64,000 bases of DNA from Fragilariopsis cylindrus CCMP1102 (GCA_900095095.1 FMBT01000412.1:1-64000), one strand, 5' to 3'; positions 32,909-46,494 are shown, numbered from the stretch's first letter. Translations and numbers: made by a program. Notes: a model not told the origin generated them from the letters alone.

Positions 32909-33572
32909 CTTCAAGGATAGAGAAGGAGAAACCTGAATAATATAAGAATGATAGAATAATGGAACAATTTGTGTAAATTAGTGGTAGCCAGAGTGCAATT
33001 TCTTCTCCTTCTGAATTTCTTATTTATTCCTTAGTTGCTCGCTATAAGATTTGCAGAAGAGATTATCACATACATAATTAATTACTCGCAGTTTTCTGTG
33101 ACCTTTGTCACATGATATTTCTGCTGAAGCTATGAAACAAAATATTTTTAGACTGCATCAATTCATATTTTGTTCATTTTGAATCCGTGTAGCTCATAGC
33201 ATACATGCATTCTGCTACAAAACTAGCCACAATAATAAACACATATCAAATGCACCTCATGTTGTCCAAGATCCAAGATACTATTATCAATCAAATCTCT
33301 ATTAATTTATCTATTTGTGTCACAACGTTTGCGATGGAGGGTTGAGGAAATTAAATTATTGTGTTAATTTTCTGTGGGAGTGATTTTCCAAACTTTTTTG
33401 ACGTCGAGTCAGATTGAAGAGATCGAAATGGGCTTCTGCCTATATATTTATGTGAATATGCTCTATGCTCTATGACGTATAAGTAATACTACATTGTACT
33501 ATTCAAATGGTGGCATACGTTATTGTAGATCTCATTGTCGACAGTCTAGTAACAACAACGCAGTACTTATAG
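32909..33572. other. intergenic region
   Basis: About 660 bp between the MFS transporter and the bilin reductase. AT-rich, no ORF or RNA gene recognised. Confidence 0.5.
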
Positions 33573-34834
33573 ATGATGATGACATTGACGATGATAGGAA
33601 GATTGCGAGGTGATCGTTCTAACATGATTGGTCGGGTCGCGCTTTTTGTTGTTGTCGTCGTCGTGTCGACGTTTCTCGAACCAGTGATGATGCATGTTGA
33701 CGCCTTTGCTTTTAATACATGCAGTTCTCCGTTTCCGCTGCAATTACAACAAGATATTACGAGGAATAATCGGCGGTCGCGGAGAAGAAGTTGCTGTACA
33801 AGTGTCAAGCTTTGTGCCGTCGCAGCCAGCAGCAACAGCGACAATGATGTTTTGTCAACTGATGATTTTTCTGTTGGATTGTACAAAAAGTTTGCTGATC
33901 ATGCGGTAGAACGATTACTCGAAACGGAATGGGTGATAGAGGATAAATCAGTTCCATCCAATTTATCCAAGAAAGAAGCACCTACCAGAACTAAAGAATC
34001 AATCGTACGGATTACAACCAAGGCATTAATTCCTAAAAATAATGATAAGAATAAGGAAAGTAATCCGTTGATACGATATGCTCGAATAACATTATTAGAA
34101 ACTATTCCTATTGCGGCTCCGGCTTCAACTACTACGGCTGATATTACTGATGGTGTTGATGTAGTTACTCCTGATGGTATTCAGGTATTGAATTTTGTGG
34201 TACTTCCTAATGCGGATACTAATTTACCTGTTTTGGGAATTGATTTGGTATCATTACCTGGATCGAAACATTTATTGCTTTTGGATGCCCAACCTATGGT
34301 AGCTCCCAATCCACATGAAAGTCGTTGGAAGGATTGGTACAAAACACATGTCATCGTCGAAGATAAGAATAATAAGGAAGAAGAAGACAAAGACGAACCA
34401 TTAAATTTGCATGGGGTGGAGATTTCCCAGAAACTGTCAAGCAATACGTATCCAAATATGCACTCTGGACGAGACTGCAAAATATTGTTCCGCCAGTAGA
34501 AAAGGATACAGATGACGAAAATACTACAACTACGACAAATAATTATGATAATGATACTCCTTCTATCACTGCTATCGATGTTATTCAAGGAGACATTTTT
34601 GTTGCATTTCAAGAACATCTTGATACGTATTTAGAATTATTGGAACAGTACACGACAACGGCAGACGATGATGACAATAACATAGAAATTGTCAGCATCG
34701 CGGGAGATAATAATCAACCATCATATTTAGATTATCGAAGGAATAATGATCCAGCCAAACCGATGTTAAATGCCCTGTTTGGAAAGGAATGGACTCAATC
34801 ACTATTGGACGATGTATTGTTTCCACAAGACTAA
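33573..34834 (+). CDS. plastid ferredoxin-dependent bilin reductase (HY2/PcyA/PebB family), one frame change
   Basis: A signal peptide (GRVALFVVVVVVSTFLEPVMM) ends at HVDAFAF, an ASAFAP-type site, then an Arg/Ser-rich transit-like stretch, so plastid stroma is predicted. ATGs at 33573 and 33624 are both possible. Family motifs are VLNFVVLPNADTNLPVLGID, LVSLPGSKHLLLLDAQP, ESRWKDWYKTH, then in another frame AWGGDFPETVKQYVSKYALWTRL, VIQGDIFVAFQEHLDTYLELL, and PAKPMLNALFGKEWTQSLL before the end DDVLFPQD. The family reduces biliverdin with ferredoxin to make phytobilins, the chromophores of phytochrome or phycobiliproteins. The frame changes at about 34403, in an A-run, with motifs conserved on both sides. 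Which bilin is made cannot be told. Confidence 0.8.
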
Positions 34835-35423
34835 CTCAATTGCTAAATAAATGAATTCAAAAAAAGAATCAGACGATCATTATGCATCATACTTATTTGC
34901 GTAGCTTTATTGATCAAAAATGATATGATATGATATATATATATATATATATATTTGATTCGGATCTCTCGTTCGTTCTCATTCATTCTCGTTCATTCGC
35001 TTGCTTGATTGCTTTGTAAAAACCATTACGAGGGGAATCGAATAGCCCAGTATTGCTTTAACTTACCATACCATGTGCATGCAAGTACTGCCTGATTTGA
35101 TTACATTTAGGACGTTTCAACTCTTTTTGCCGACAACAGCGATACAAAGGGAAATGAGAAGTTTTGGAATCAAATCGATTCGAATCGAATGAATCATCCT
35201 CTTCATACAATAGGATAATGCCGTGTTGGAATTTTCAGTCAATTCGTCGAAGATACAATTCGAATCTTTTTTTTTTTGCCTCTAGCTAGCATATCATCCA
35301 CCTTCAGTTCTTCACTTTCCAGATTTTTTGATTATGGCTGTGTTATAATATATGCTGTGTTATGTTGTATTGATTTTTCGTGGTCGAACGTCCATATAAT
35401 AATGTGATATAGTGTTTGTTTCT
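34835..35423. other. convergent intergenic region with AT microsatellite
   Basis: About 590 bp between convergent 3' ends. A (TA)n tract lies at about 34934-34955 and a T-run near 35268. Nothing else seen. Confidence 0.5.
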
Positions 35424-36251
35424 TCACAGTTTGTGTTGAAATGATACGATCCATTTATTTCTAATGTCGACGGACGATAACGATGATAATAATGTTGTTA
35501 ACCACAAAGAATCATCTGCAAACATATTATCAAATGGTATCAAATCAAAATTGTCAAACCATATAGGAGTAATTTCATCACAACCAATTATATTGTATGA
35601 TTCTTCGATACTAGATGATAAATCGGTATGAAATAAATGAACAATCATTTCATTTTGTATGTTGTCTTCAAATGTAAAACGTTGGATACCAATTTTAGAT
35701 TGTTTCATTCGTTCAATAGGAATTTTTATATTAATTTCTTCTTTTAATTCACGACATGCACATTCTTCGACTGTTTCTTTAACTTTAGTAACATCACCAT
35801 CATCGTCATCGTCATCGTCATGAAGGAACTTTCCACCAAATGCATTGTATTTACCAGTACCGAAACCACGATTTTTCATACCCAATAGGATCCTTTGCTG
35901 TGGCTGCTGCTGCTGCTGCTGCTTTTGCGATTTTTTCTTGTTCATTTCTGATACTATTGTTTCTGTGACAATAACTAACGTGTACTCCTTGCTATTTTTT
36001 TGCTTTTAGCAATTTTAATTGTTGGATCACATTCTTCCGTTTGCGTTTGCGTTTGCGTTTGCGTTTGCGTTTGCGTTTGCGTTTGCGTTTGCGTTTGCGT
36101 TGGCGTTGGCGTTGGCGTTGGCGTTGGCGTTGGCATTTGCGTTATTGCACGATGGAAGGATTCTAAACTATCATGTTTAGTTCCTAGTCTTTCCTTCGAT
36201 AGTCGATATGGGAATTTCAGTGATAATTCATTGTCAGTCGTAGGAGTGGCG

Positions 36252-36282
<31 letters not shown>

Positions 36283-36391
36283 AAGAAGAAGGAGTAGTAA
36301 ATGCATCTGATTCCATTGATGATAGAACAGTAATTGATATGAATGCTATTATTATCTTCGATATCATTGGAAAGATCGCCATTGTCTGCAT
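35424..36391 (-). CDS. MTH1/NUDT1-like Nudix hydrolase with ASAF-type signal, one frame change
   Basis: The N-terminus (MISKIIIAFISITVLSS...ESDAFTTPSSS) is a signal peptide with a diatom plastid-type site. A region with LGTKHDSLESFHRAIT and a long Pro-Thr/Gln-Thr repeat follows. The Nudix domain reads YTLVIVTETIVS, QRILLGMKNRGFGTGKYNAFGGKF, then ECACRELKEEINI, and WFDNFDLIPFDNMFADDSLW, close to the 8-oxo-dGTPase MTH1. The family removes oxidised purine nucleotides. The two ORFs join across an A-run at about 35998 by a one-base difference. The Nudix box is unusual: an Asp-rich insertion of about 14 residues lies between its first Gly and the Glu helix. Confidence 0.8.
36038..36132. repeat. hexanucleotide minisatellite, GCGTTT then GCGTTG units
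   Basis: About ten GCGTTT units followed by about five GCGTTG units. On the minus strand they encode (Gln-Thr)n and (Pro-Thr)n between the targeting region and the Nudix domain. One base change per unit swaps Gln for Pro. Confidence 0.9.
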
Positions 36392-36712
36392 TGCAAAAAG
36401 CTTTTATGTGTTTCAAGAAGTTAAAAATTTGAATTTTAGGAAAATCTAGATCTAAAAGATCTCAGCCATCACGACGACAGAATTTTTTGCCGACACGCGG
36501 ACGGAGGACGGACACCATTTTCTCATTCGTACAGACTTACACGTTCAACGTCGTCAAGCCGATCGACCATATGGATCATCCTCACTTTCTTTTTTAACAT
36601 CAACAACACATCGAACATACTTTACCTTTCACTTTCTATTATAATTGTCCTACTGAAGTAACTATTAACTAGATACCCTCCACATTTTTTCAACCAAAAG
36701 CCCATACATATA
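36392..36712. other. divergent intergenic region
   Basis: About 320 bp between the Nudix and glutaredoxin starts. Presumed two-way promoter; both genes encode redox or oxidative damage functions, which might be coincidence. Confidence 0.5.
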
Positions 36713-37660
36713 ATGATGAATCATCGATCTATTGCTATCCTATCTGTTGTGGTTTGTGCAGCTGCTCAAATCACTTCTGCCTTTACTACTTCTTCTTCTG
36801 CATCTATTGTCAGAAGTACACCAAGTAGTACAACAGCAACCTTTATGAGTTTTAGTCCCGATGAATTTACACAAGAAACACCTGAAAATACTAAACAACG
36901 TATCCAAGAATTAGTTGATAATAATCCTGTAGTGGTATTCATGAAGGGATCTAAATTATTGTACGTGGAAGTAGCAGCTGTACCACTGTATGACGAATGA
37001 CTTTATGACGTTTGCTACATTAAACATTTTATGTATCTTTCATTTTATGTTTTTTCTTTAAACTAGACATTCACTTACTCTATTAACATTTTTCTTCTTT
37101 TAATACATAAAATCAATATTACACAAACAACCAAAAGTCCACAATGTGGTTTTTCAAATACAGCATGTCAAATACTTGGTAGTTTTGATATTGATTTTCA
37201 CTCTGTGGATGTATTAGCCGATGAGGCTATCCGAACAGGTGTAAAAGATTTTTCACAGTGGCCAACAATTCCACAACTTTATGTTTGTGGAGAATTTATT
37301 GGTGGATCTGATATTATGATTGAAATGTATCAGAATGGTGAGCTAGGTGAAATGATTGAAAAGGTGCGTACGTCTTTTTTATACAATAATAATATAAATA
37401 AAATAACAATAGGAATAATAAGAAGAATAGCGAATGAAGCAGTCGGAATGGAATGGAATGAAATGAAATCACTAACAAGCGAGGAAGAGAATGTGGAAAT
37501 ATCCCCCAATCTCGTAGTAAACAGTTCACACATACAAATGTCAAATGATTTATATCACCAATATCGAATATATTATTTACTGAACTTAATTTTTTTTTGT
37601 GTGTTGGTTTTATTTCACGTTTCATTATTTATTTGACAGGCCAAGGCTGATATGTTGTAA
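36713..37660 (+). CDS. monothiol CGFS glutaredoxin, plastid-targeted
   Basis: Exons 36713-36960, 37138-37363 and 37640-37660; introns start GTACGT and GTGCGT and end AAAAG and GACAG. The product is 164 residues, in frame throughout. A signal peptide (SIAILSVVVCAAAQITSAF) ends in TSAF, an ASAFAP-type motif. The domain has NTKQRIQELVDNNPVVVFMKGSKLF joined by splicing to PQCGFSNTACQILG, so the CGFS active site lies just after the intron. WPTIPQLYVCGEFIGGSDI, with the cis-Pro, follows. The last exon encodes only AKADML. CGFS glutaredoxins bind and transfer [2Fe-2S] clusters with glutathione; this one is likely the GRXS14/S16-type plastid protein. Confidence 0.92.
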
Positions 37661-38358
37661 AGTAGAAAAAGTCAGATTATACATCAAAATGTACTTTGAA
37701 TTAATAGTCTGGTTACATTTAAATAGAGCAAATCATGAAAAAACAAGCATCATCATGAACAATTTAGGAGAAAAGAAAAGAAAAAAATTGTTACGTTTTG
37801 TTAGATAAGACTACAAGAAAAGTGATTTATACAATTACACGAGCACGTAGAAGCTAAAAAGTTAATTAATTTTCTTCCATTATTCTAAAAGGTGCTATCA
37901 TTACTACTATATATATATATATTTATCTATCAATGTTTCATTCCGAACGATAGGGAAAATGAAGAACTTTAAACATGCAATTGAATGATTGATAATGCGA
38001 GTCAATCGAAAGTGCATGCATGTATATACGCAGACGAGATAGCAAAATACACATAGGAAATAAGTTTATGTATGTGTGCGTGTAGACTATGTTGGAAAAA
38101 ACCGATCCCACTAACAATTATTACCGTAATAATTGAATGCGAATGAACTGAGAGGAAATGTAAAATTGTGATGTTGATGGTGATGATGATGCTATCCGGT
38201 GGTAGAGCGAATTCGTTTTTATGTTAATTGAGTACAAAATTCGAATTGTAGTACTCGGCCCGGCATTTTTGCATTATGTATATATATATTTGTTTGTATT
38301 ATCTGTGTAGTTTATATTACTGTATGTGATATCATACCATATTATATATAATATATTA
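37661..38358. other. convergent intergenic region
   Basis: About 700 bp between convergent 3' ends of the glutaredoxin and ARL1 genes. AT-rich with short TA tracts; nothing else recognised. Confidence 0.5.
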
Positions 38359-39093
<735 letters not shown>

Positions 39094-39966
39094 TTATATT
39101 CTTCCCTTGCTATATAATATATTTATTTATTAATAATGATAATAGAACGATGCTTGGCCTAATTGTATTATACTATTAGACTTGCCGCTTTTGTTCGGTT
39201 TTGCCTCTTCTTTTTGCTACTTGTACAATATCTCAGTAGTTCCAAACGTTAGCAATAATGACCATCATCGTCATTCATTAAAAAAGCGAGAAAAAGTCAT
39301 GGATGCAATTTTTTTAATTGCTTTTATTTAGCAGTTAGAGCAGCACTAGTCCATGACTAAATCAGTCCCGTGATGGGGGCGAGGGGCAGAATAGAAAGCT
39401 GTAGTTACCGCTCCGCTTGGGTTGAATAATTTTAGAATGCGTGCAATTCCTATGATGTTATTAATCATTAGCAAGCTCAACGGCCGCGCGACCAATAAAT
39501 TATCCCAATACAGGTTTTCTCTAAAGCCCCTCTCATTTTTTTGAAAATTTTCGAAGCGGTCAAACAACACGTACAAAAATTTATTGGTTTGCTTAAATTA
39601 TACACGACTGGGAAACTGGAATTTTAGGACTAAAAAAGGTCGTTTACGCACGCTCCAGTAAAATGAGGCATATACAAATTTGTTCTTCAACCTAAATAAA
39701 GAATGGTTTGTTCTCTTTTGTCGATTCCCGTAAGTAGGTCTATTACTGTATGGCCATACAGAAGCACAAGAAGCACGAACAAAACAAAACAAGCATAAAG
39801 CAAAAAGCAAAAAGCAACACATCAAAAAAAAAAAAAAACCAAAGACAGACAACTATTCTCAAAGTTGAAAGATATAACTCCAAAGACAATGAAATACCCC
39901 ACATACGTTTCCTACAAACACCACTTAAGCAAGCTTACCCTCATCAGTCGAAGAAGACAATAAATC
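39094..39966. other. divergent intergenic region
   Basis: About 870 bp between ARL1 and the VPS13-like gene. An unrecognised 76-residue ORF lies at 39346-39576 (-), and an A-run of about 14 near 39823. Otherwise promoters presumably. Confidence 0.45.
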
Positions 39967-42900
39967 ATGTTATTTTCGCCAAAGAAACTGTTAGCGTCCT
40001 ATCTGTCCAAGTCGCTAGCAGAATTCTTCTGTGTTGATCCAGAATGTGTCGAAACGAATTTAGTACATGATGCTAAGGTTGTCTTGAATGAAATTGAGAT
40101 TAAACAGAGACGATTGGGTGGTTTGTTAGTGAGCGGATCAGTCAACCAGATTGAATTTGCATGGACGTGGTCGGCGACTTCGTTCATAACCGACGCTACA
40201 TTAACCATCAAAGGAGTTTCAATTCATGTGAATATTGTAGAAGAAAGTGACGATGATGGCAAAAATAATTTCAAGGAAGAAACTACATCACCGATTTTGA
40301 CTTCAAGCAATGATATAGAAGTAGAAGGAGAAAGTGCACCGGCACCAGATTGGAAGGCAAAATATCTCCAACAAATTATTGATCACCTCACTTTGCTTGT
40401 AACAGATGTCACTGTATCTATCCATCTTAATGAGACTTCTAAAGTTGTACTACAAGGGGCGAATGTGGAATTGCGAACCTTGCAAAACCCAGTGAATGAT
40501 GACGAAAACATATTGTTACAGAGTGTTAGTTTGGCATCGATTGAAGCGTGGATGGAGACAGACGATGCTTCCAAGCATCCGATTCTAGAACCATTTGGAT
40601 ACCAGGCAAAGGTCCAGCGTACATCGGGATCCCGTTTCTTAGACGGAATACTCTCTGGTTTATTCGTTCAAGGGGGATCTTGGTGCGACGTTGATTCGTC
40701 TCATGCATGTTCATCTATTCGAGTTCATGCTGGGATTCTACAAATCTCTGGTTTAAACCGTCTACAACAAGTTTTGTTATCTGTAGGCTTACAAGATACA
40801 ACACTCGCGACTGATTCGAATTCTACAGAGCACGAAACTCCGCTTCTTGATGGTGTAAAAAATCGAGATAACAACATTGTTCCATCTGGTATGAACATCT
40901 CTAGCGTTTTTCATCTTCCTTTTGAATCCATGGAGGTTGTTTTGGAGAACGACACAACTCTACGATTGGCAAGATGTTCAGTTCGATATTGTACTGATGG
41001 GACTGAACTTTCGGTTGACTGTACAGGAGGTGTTTGGGTCGATGACAATCCAATTTCTCAAGATAACAATCGATGGATTCTTGACTTGGTATCTTCTGAA
41101 TTCGTCTTAGATTCGCCTCAACATGATCCACTTCAGTCTATACCACCTCTACCCCATCGAATAGATTCCGATGATGATGACGAAAAATATTATAACGCTC
41201 AGAGCAGTAGCATCAGCGAAACATCAGTCGAAACTGAATTAATGATCCCATCTGCTGTTAATCAATCTGTTCGACTAGATTTATCCTTGGAAATGTTTAG
41301 AAAAATCTACATGGGTATCCAAGCAATCTTACCGCAATGTGAGGAAGCAATGACAATCGCGGAAGAGGTAATAGGACTGAGATTCCAAGGAACTTCGTCT
41401 TCTTCACAATCGGTCCCGTGGACAATTAGATCGAATGGGCTTGTTTCGTTTCGGTTTACTGGAAGTAGCGACACTTGGGTCGAAGTTTCTGCAGATTTCC
41501 CAAGGCTTACCCAAGGAGAGTCTGGATCAAACAGTCCGTTTTCTTTTGATTGTTTATCAACTAGGATCGATTCAAACGCTGGATTTTCTATTATAATTCC
41601 GCAGATTCGCACTGAAAATGATACTCTTGTTGCTAGAGATCGTGTTACAGCTACCATTAAATCAATGGAAACACTCACTACCTTACGGGAGTTATGGAGT
41701 CAAGTAACGGATATTATTGGAAATCAAACCTCCTCTGGTGCAAGAAATATTCCAATTGATATATTACTTCCTGGGATGGACATTAGCATGAAAGAACCAA
41801 CATCGAGCACGGTGAAAATGACCAGTGTTCGTGGTTCTGGGATCGTCTGGAAGCTAGATCTACTGCAAATAGAGGGGGTCGAGGATGTATCATCAGAGAT
41901 ACACTTTTTGGAAGCTACGTTGGACGATGACAAAACTATTATCCTTCTCCAGAACATCACAAAGTTGTCGTATAGAAATTTCGACTATCTGACCTCCCCA
42001 GTCACTGAAACAAGGTTAGTCTTGGAAAACGATACTGTTCTCTTGGCGTGCAAAGATGTTACTGTAGACTACCCGGCTCAGACAGTCGCCTTCAGAACGA
42101 ACAGACCGCCGCAGCCCCGAAGAACGACTTAGCGACGTTTCCTCTATCGTTCCAATTTACGGCTGAAATCTTCTGGTAAAATCAAACGAGATGTTTATCG
42201 ATGCTAAAGGAATTGATATCTGGGTGAGACCGTCAGTCGAGTCGTCCGTGGATTTCGAGTTCAACAGCATCAAAGGAAGTATCGTTGATAGAATGGAGTT
42301 GTCTTGTGGTATGGTCCAGAGCTCTATGAAGTTTCATGCCTGTGACACGGACTTTGATAGTTCCCTTCCGTTGGTCATACTCCCTGGACTAGGAAAATTG
42401 TCGTCGGCAACTGGAACTATTCACGATATAGTTGACTTGTCTATTGCTAAGGTTGGTCACTTAGCCAAACCAATTAGTGTTTGCACAATTGTACTGGATG
42501 AATCAATGACTACTGTAAAGTGCGATCAGATTTATTTTTGTTGCCCAGATACTGATGGTATGGGTACGCAGAATACAGGTGTTACAACTCAGGTACTTCG
42601 TTTAAACTTCCGTTTTGTTTCGAGGTAAAAAGGTTTATTCTTATGCCCGAGTACGGGCCTGAAAAGCCTGCTATTTGTTTCGATGGCCTTCAGGTCAATT
42701 TGTTACCGCACCAAGAGACCATCACCGTGAATGCTAGCTGTACATGTGTACAAGTGCGTGGTCCGGATCAAGCTAAGCTTGCCGTCAAAGGAGTCAGGTT
42801 AGATATGTGTAGAAACTTAACAAACGACGAAGACACCATATCGTCCAATCTCTTTGGTACACAAGAATATAGTCTCTCAATGAATGAGATATCTTCTCTT

Positions 42901-45900
42901 CATATTCCTGGGGTCTTGAGTTTGTCCAAACCTATTCTTAATCCGAAGGTACTGCTTCAAAATGACTTGTTAAAAGTCACCTGTGGATTTATTCATGTCT
43001 CTTATATTCATCCACAAAACCAAGGAATTGACGACACAACAAAGAATGATCGGAAGGTTGCGGAGCTTGGTTTTATTCCATACCGATTCGTTTTGCTGCT
43101 CAGCAAGCCATCATAGACTCTATTGCAACCGATACGACATCACAGCGCCTGCAATGCGATCAGCTTATCGTGGATTATATGACTTCTTCTGCAGCAACAC
43201 CAAAGTCTGTACGAATGGGGTGTGAATCTCTGCATGTGGAATCTTGTGCAGGCAGCTGTAAAATGAACGGAATCTCTGTTTCCACGACATGGAAGGATGG
43301 ATCCGATGAAGGAGCAGCTGCTGAGGATGATATTTTTATACCATACTTGGGGTCGCTATCCTTTGTCTTGGTTGAACTTCAAACGTGTTCCGAGTTCAAT
43401 GTCGTCGGCAAAGGCTGTATATGTCGACCTTTGCAAAACTCGACTATTTCTTACGAGAATGGAAGTTTGTCTGCTTATCTTGAAGCTGTGTATTTAGAAG
43501 CTTCAAATTTAGAGGATACGACAAAGTCAAAAATGAAGATTTGGTTGCTGCAGAGTTAACGGATTTTTTGAACCTTCCTCTAGAACTAACTGCAAAGTGC
43601 ATAGTCGTCGTATCTAATGAAGATCTAGAAGCATCTGTACTAAGCCTGACAGAAATCAATCTCACTGTGAAACCTCCTAGATACGGTATTAAAGGTTCGA
43701 TGGGTATCGTTTGCTGGTCTTTACGGGCGATCAATGGGTCGAATAGCATGGGTCTCGTAGCCAATGGAATAAAAACGGAGATCTGTCTGAGAATTTTCGT
43801 TCAGACACGACAAAGAGTATCAGTGTACCAGCGTTTGGCGTCGTATCTGAGGCCAAGATCAGCATCGCCTCGCTATCTAAAATTGTAATTCCTGGCATCG
43901 GAAAATTGATCGAGAAATCGTCGATACAACTGTTGTATTAAGCAAAGGTTGTTTAAAGGTGAACTTTGGAAATGTCGAATGGAATTGTAGTAGCTTCAAC
44001 GACAAACAACCCCCATCGAATTCTTCAAGTGAGATGTTGATTGATCGTTCAACTTTCAATTATCCTATAGAAGTGGCAGTCCAATCTTTGAAAGTAAAGG
44101 ATGAATCATCCAATGCTCTTGTGTGCTGCGAAAAGCTTAATATAAGTCTGCGACGAGATCCTTTTGAAGAATCTTTAAGGCTCGCCATACAGTTAGGTTC
44201 ATTTTGTGGCAGTGCATATGAGGGAGCAAGCATTGCTGCTGATGGTACTAGTTTGACAGCATCGATAAGCCAAGTTACGACGAACGAGACGGCTGTACCG
44301 GAATTAATCTCGATTCCAGGAATCGGTAACATCTCTCGGCCATTTTGAGTTTTTCAGAACTTTCAAATCTGAACGTTCCTAACCTTGCATGGTTAAGGAA
44401 ACCAGCAAGAAGCTTGACCATTCGATTTGAAGAGGGTGCGATCGCCTTCGATTGTCCAGAAATATGCGTCCAAAGGTCTACCATAAAACGGGCCCCCATT
44501 GATAATTCACAGCCGCCTTACAACCTTCCATGCAAAATAAATTTCAATCCAAGCATTTCAAGTCAATGAGCTTTTGTTACATGGTAAATCTCTACATAAA
44601 AATGGAATGTCGCTCATTGAATCTGGCGCTAGAGCCTGTTTTTGCTCGGGTAGGATCGATGCGTGAATCGCCGGGAGCTGGCGTCTATTTCAGCTGTGAA
44701 GATGCAAAAAGTATCGAAGATTCAACCGTCATCAATATTCCAAACTTGTCAGCATCTGGTTTGGTACAGTTTGAACAACCAAGTAAAATTGGTAATCTAG
44801 TGGTTAATATCGAGAAGGCGCAGCTTGCAGCAGACTTTTCCTCGGTTAATTGGTCCGAATCTCTTGGAAAAGAACCTACGAAGTTATGCAACTTCCTTTC
44901 GCGCTGGTGCCGCAGTTTGAGCTAACTCTCGAGTACGTCGGACGCTAATCAATATCAATAATGCAACGATCGCTTGTGAGGCATTTGACGGAAATTGCAA
45001 GACTACTTTTGATAGCATCGGAGAACATTATATTGCAGTTGTGAAACGAAGGCTCCCTTTTTTACTAGTGAAGACGGATATTGTAGGGAGTAATATTGGG
45101 GATGGGGTGTGCATGATGGCCGGTAAATATTATATGAATACCTCAGTCATTGGGGCTACAATTGGTGTAGCTTCAAGAGACGCCATTGGCTCCGCACTGA
45201 CTCAGGGTAAGGCTGCTCGCGGGGTTCGTCTAGTGAAAAATACAAATTTGGTAAGCGCTTAAATCTACTCTATCTACAATGTGTATGTATGTGGTGTGTG
45301 TGGTGTGTGTGTTTGTATTCTTTCTCACTCTCCACTATTTATGTGCAAATCAATCGCTATTCAGGTGACTTTTCACGTGGTGTGGCTTCTTCAGTAAAGA
45401 GTGCGGCAAAGAGTGGAGCGCAGATGAGAGGAGATGATAAATATCAAGTTGGGGACGTGACTGCCAGCACTGCAAAAGCAGTTGGAGATTATACATCGAA
45501 AAACCGTGTGAGATTAGCTGGCGCAGGAGGTTCGTCTGTTGGAATGATAGCTGGTACAATACTGCTTGGTCCTGTTGGCTTTGTTGCGGGGGCATTCCTT
45601 GGTTCCTCAGCTGGTCAAAGAGCAATGGCCGCCGCTACAGGGGATCCGAACAAAAGGAAGTCAAGAACAGCGGGGAGTCTCGGAGTAACCTCTACAAATA
45701 AAAGCGGTACTCAACACCATGTTCGTCTACTCAACCTGTTGATTTATTATCATCAAGCAGCCACATGCGGCCAACCCTTGCACCAGCTGCCAACGTTGTG
45801 GCAGAGTGCGTTGGCACAGTAGCCTCTAGCGACCATCGGGTTGTGATGGTGCAGGCACAGTTGGTTGATACACCACATACTCAGAACTCGAGCCAAGATT

Positions 45901-46292
45901 CCATGTTTGTGACAGGAGTGCCAGCTTCCCATCAATCACAACAACTCGTCGCACGTAGTCAGAACTGGAATCAAGACGAAACATCCGAATATGCAAGGCA
46001 ACAGATAACTCACGGCAACCACGGTTCGTATCAAGAACGTGGAAATTCTGCTCAGACTCACCCTACACAACACGATATGCAAACAGGTGGTGTTCCCCAA
46101 CGCCAAACACATACTCGTGGCTCATATAATAACCATGCAAATAATACTTCACCTCGTCCTGCTTCAACGCTTTCTAATTCGGCAAGCTCTAGCAGCTATC
46201 ATCAACAGTCTCGCCAACAGGTTGATGGAAGGGAAGAGAATAGTGGATACAAATTTGGAGACTTCACAAGGAGCCTATTCCGAAAATCCTAA
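39967..46292 (+). CDS. VPS13/chorein-like bridge lipid-transfer protein, frame interrupted
   Basis: The first ORF (721 codons, 39967-42132) starts MLFSPKKLLASYLSKSLAEFF and has VLNEIEIKQRRLGGLLVSGSVNQ, then ATLTIKGVSIHV, the pattern of a chorein N-terminus. From 42.2 to 45 kb the same kind of beta-rich sequence continues in ORFs that change frame about ten times. A motif like IPGIGxIS recurs roughly every 145-180 codons. A small intron seems to lie near 45252-45364. The end is a glycine-rich hydrophobic segment (AGGSSVGMIAGTILLGPVGF) and a Gln/Ser-rich tail. Total about 2,050 residues. Bridge proteins of this class move lipids between organelles through a beta-sheet groove. The frame breaks look like indel errors, but a decayed gene cannot be excluded. 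Confidence 0.55.
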
Positions 46293-46494
46293 GTACTGAT
46301 GGACTTCATCTCGTCAGTATATTCCTTGATTGATCATCAACTTTTACGAAGAATTTTCCAAATTACATAAATAAGGATAGATAATTAAATTAAGTTGCGT
46401 AATAAGTATTTTTAAAGAAGTTTTCTTGCGTCATTGAAGGCCGCAACCTCTAGCTAGATGAGATTCTAGTAGTAGATCTACTCTACTGCTTACC

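Noticed and set aside
36961-37137. Reading the glutaredoxin as two separate short genes
   Set aside because: Canonical splice sites rejoin the invariant KLFPQCGFSNT motif in frame.
39346-39576. 76-residue ORF on the minus strand upstream of the VPS13-like gene
   Set aside because: It has a protein-like composition (NLYWDNLLVARPLSLLMINN) but no recognised family, no clear promoter or splice context and sits alone; kept only as a note in the intergenic entry.
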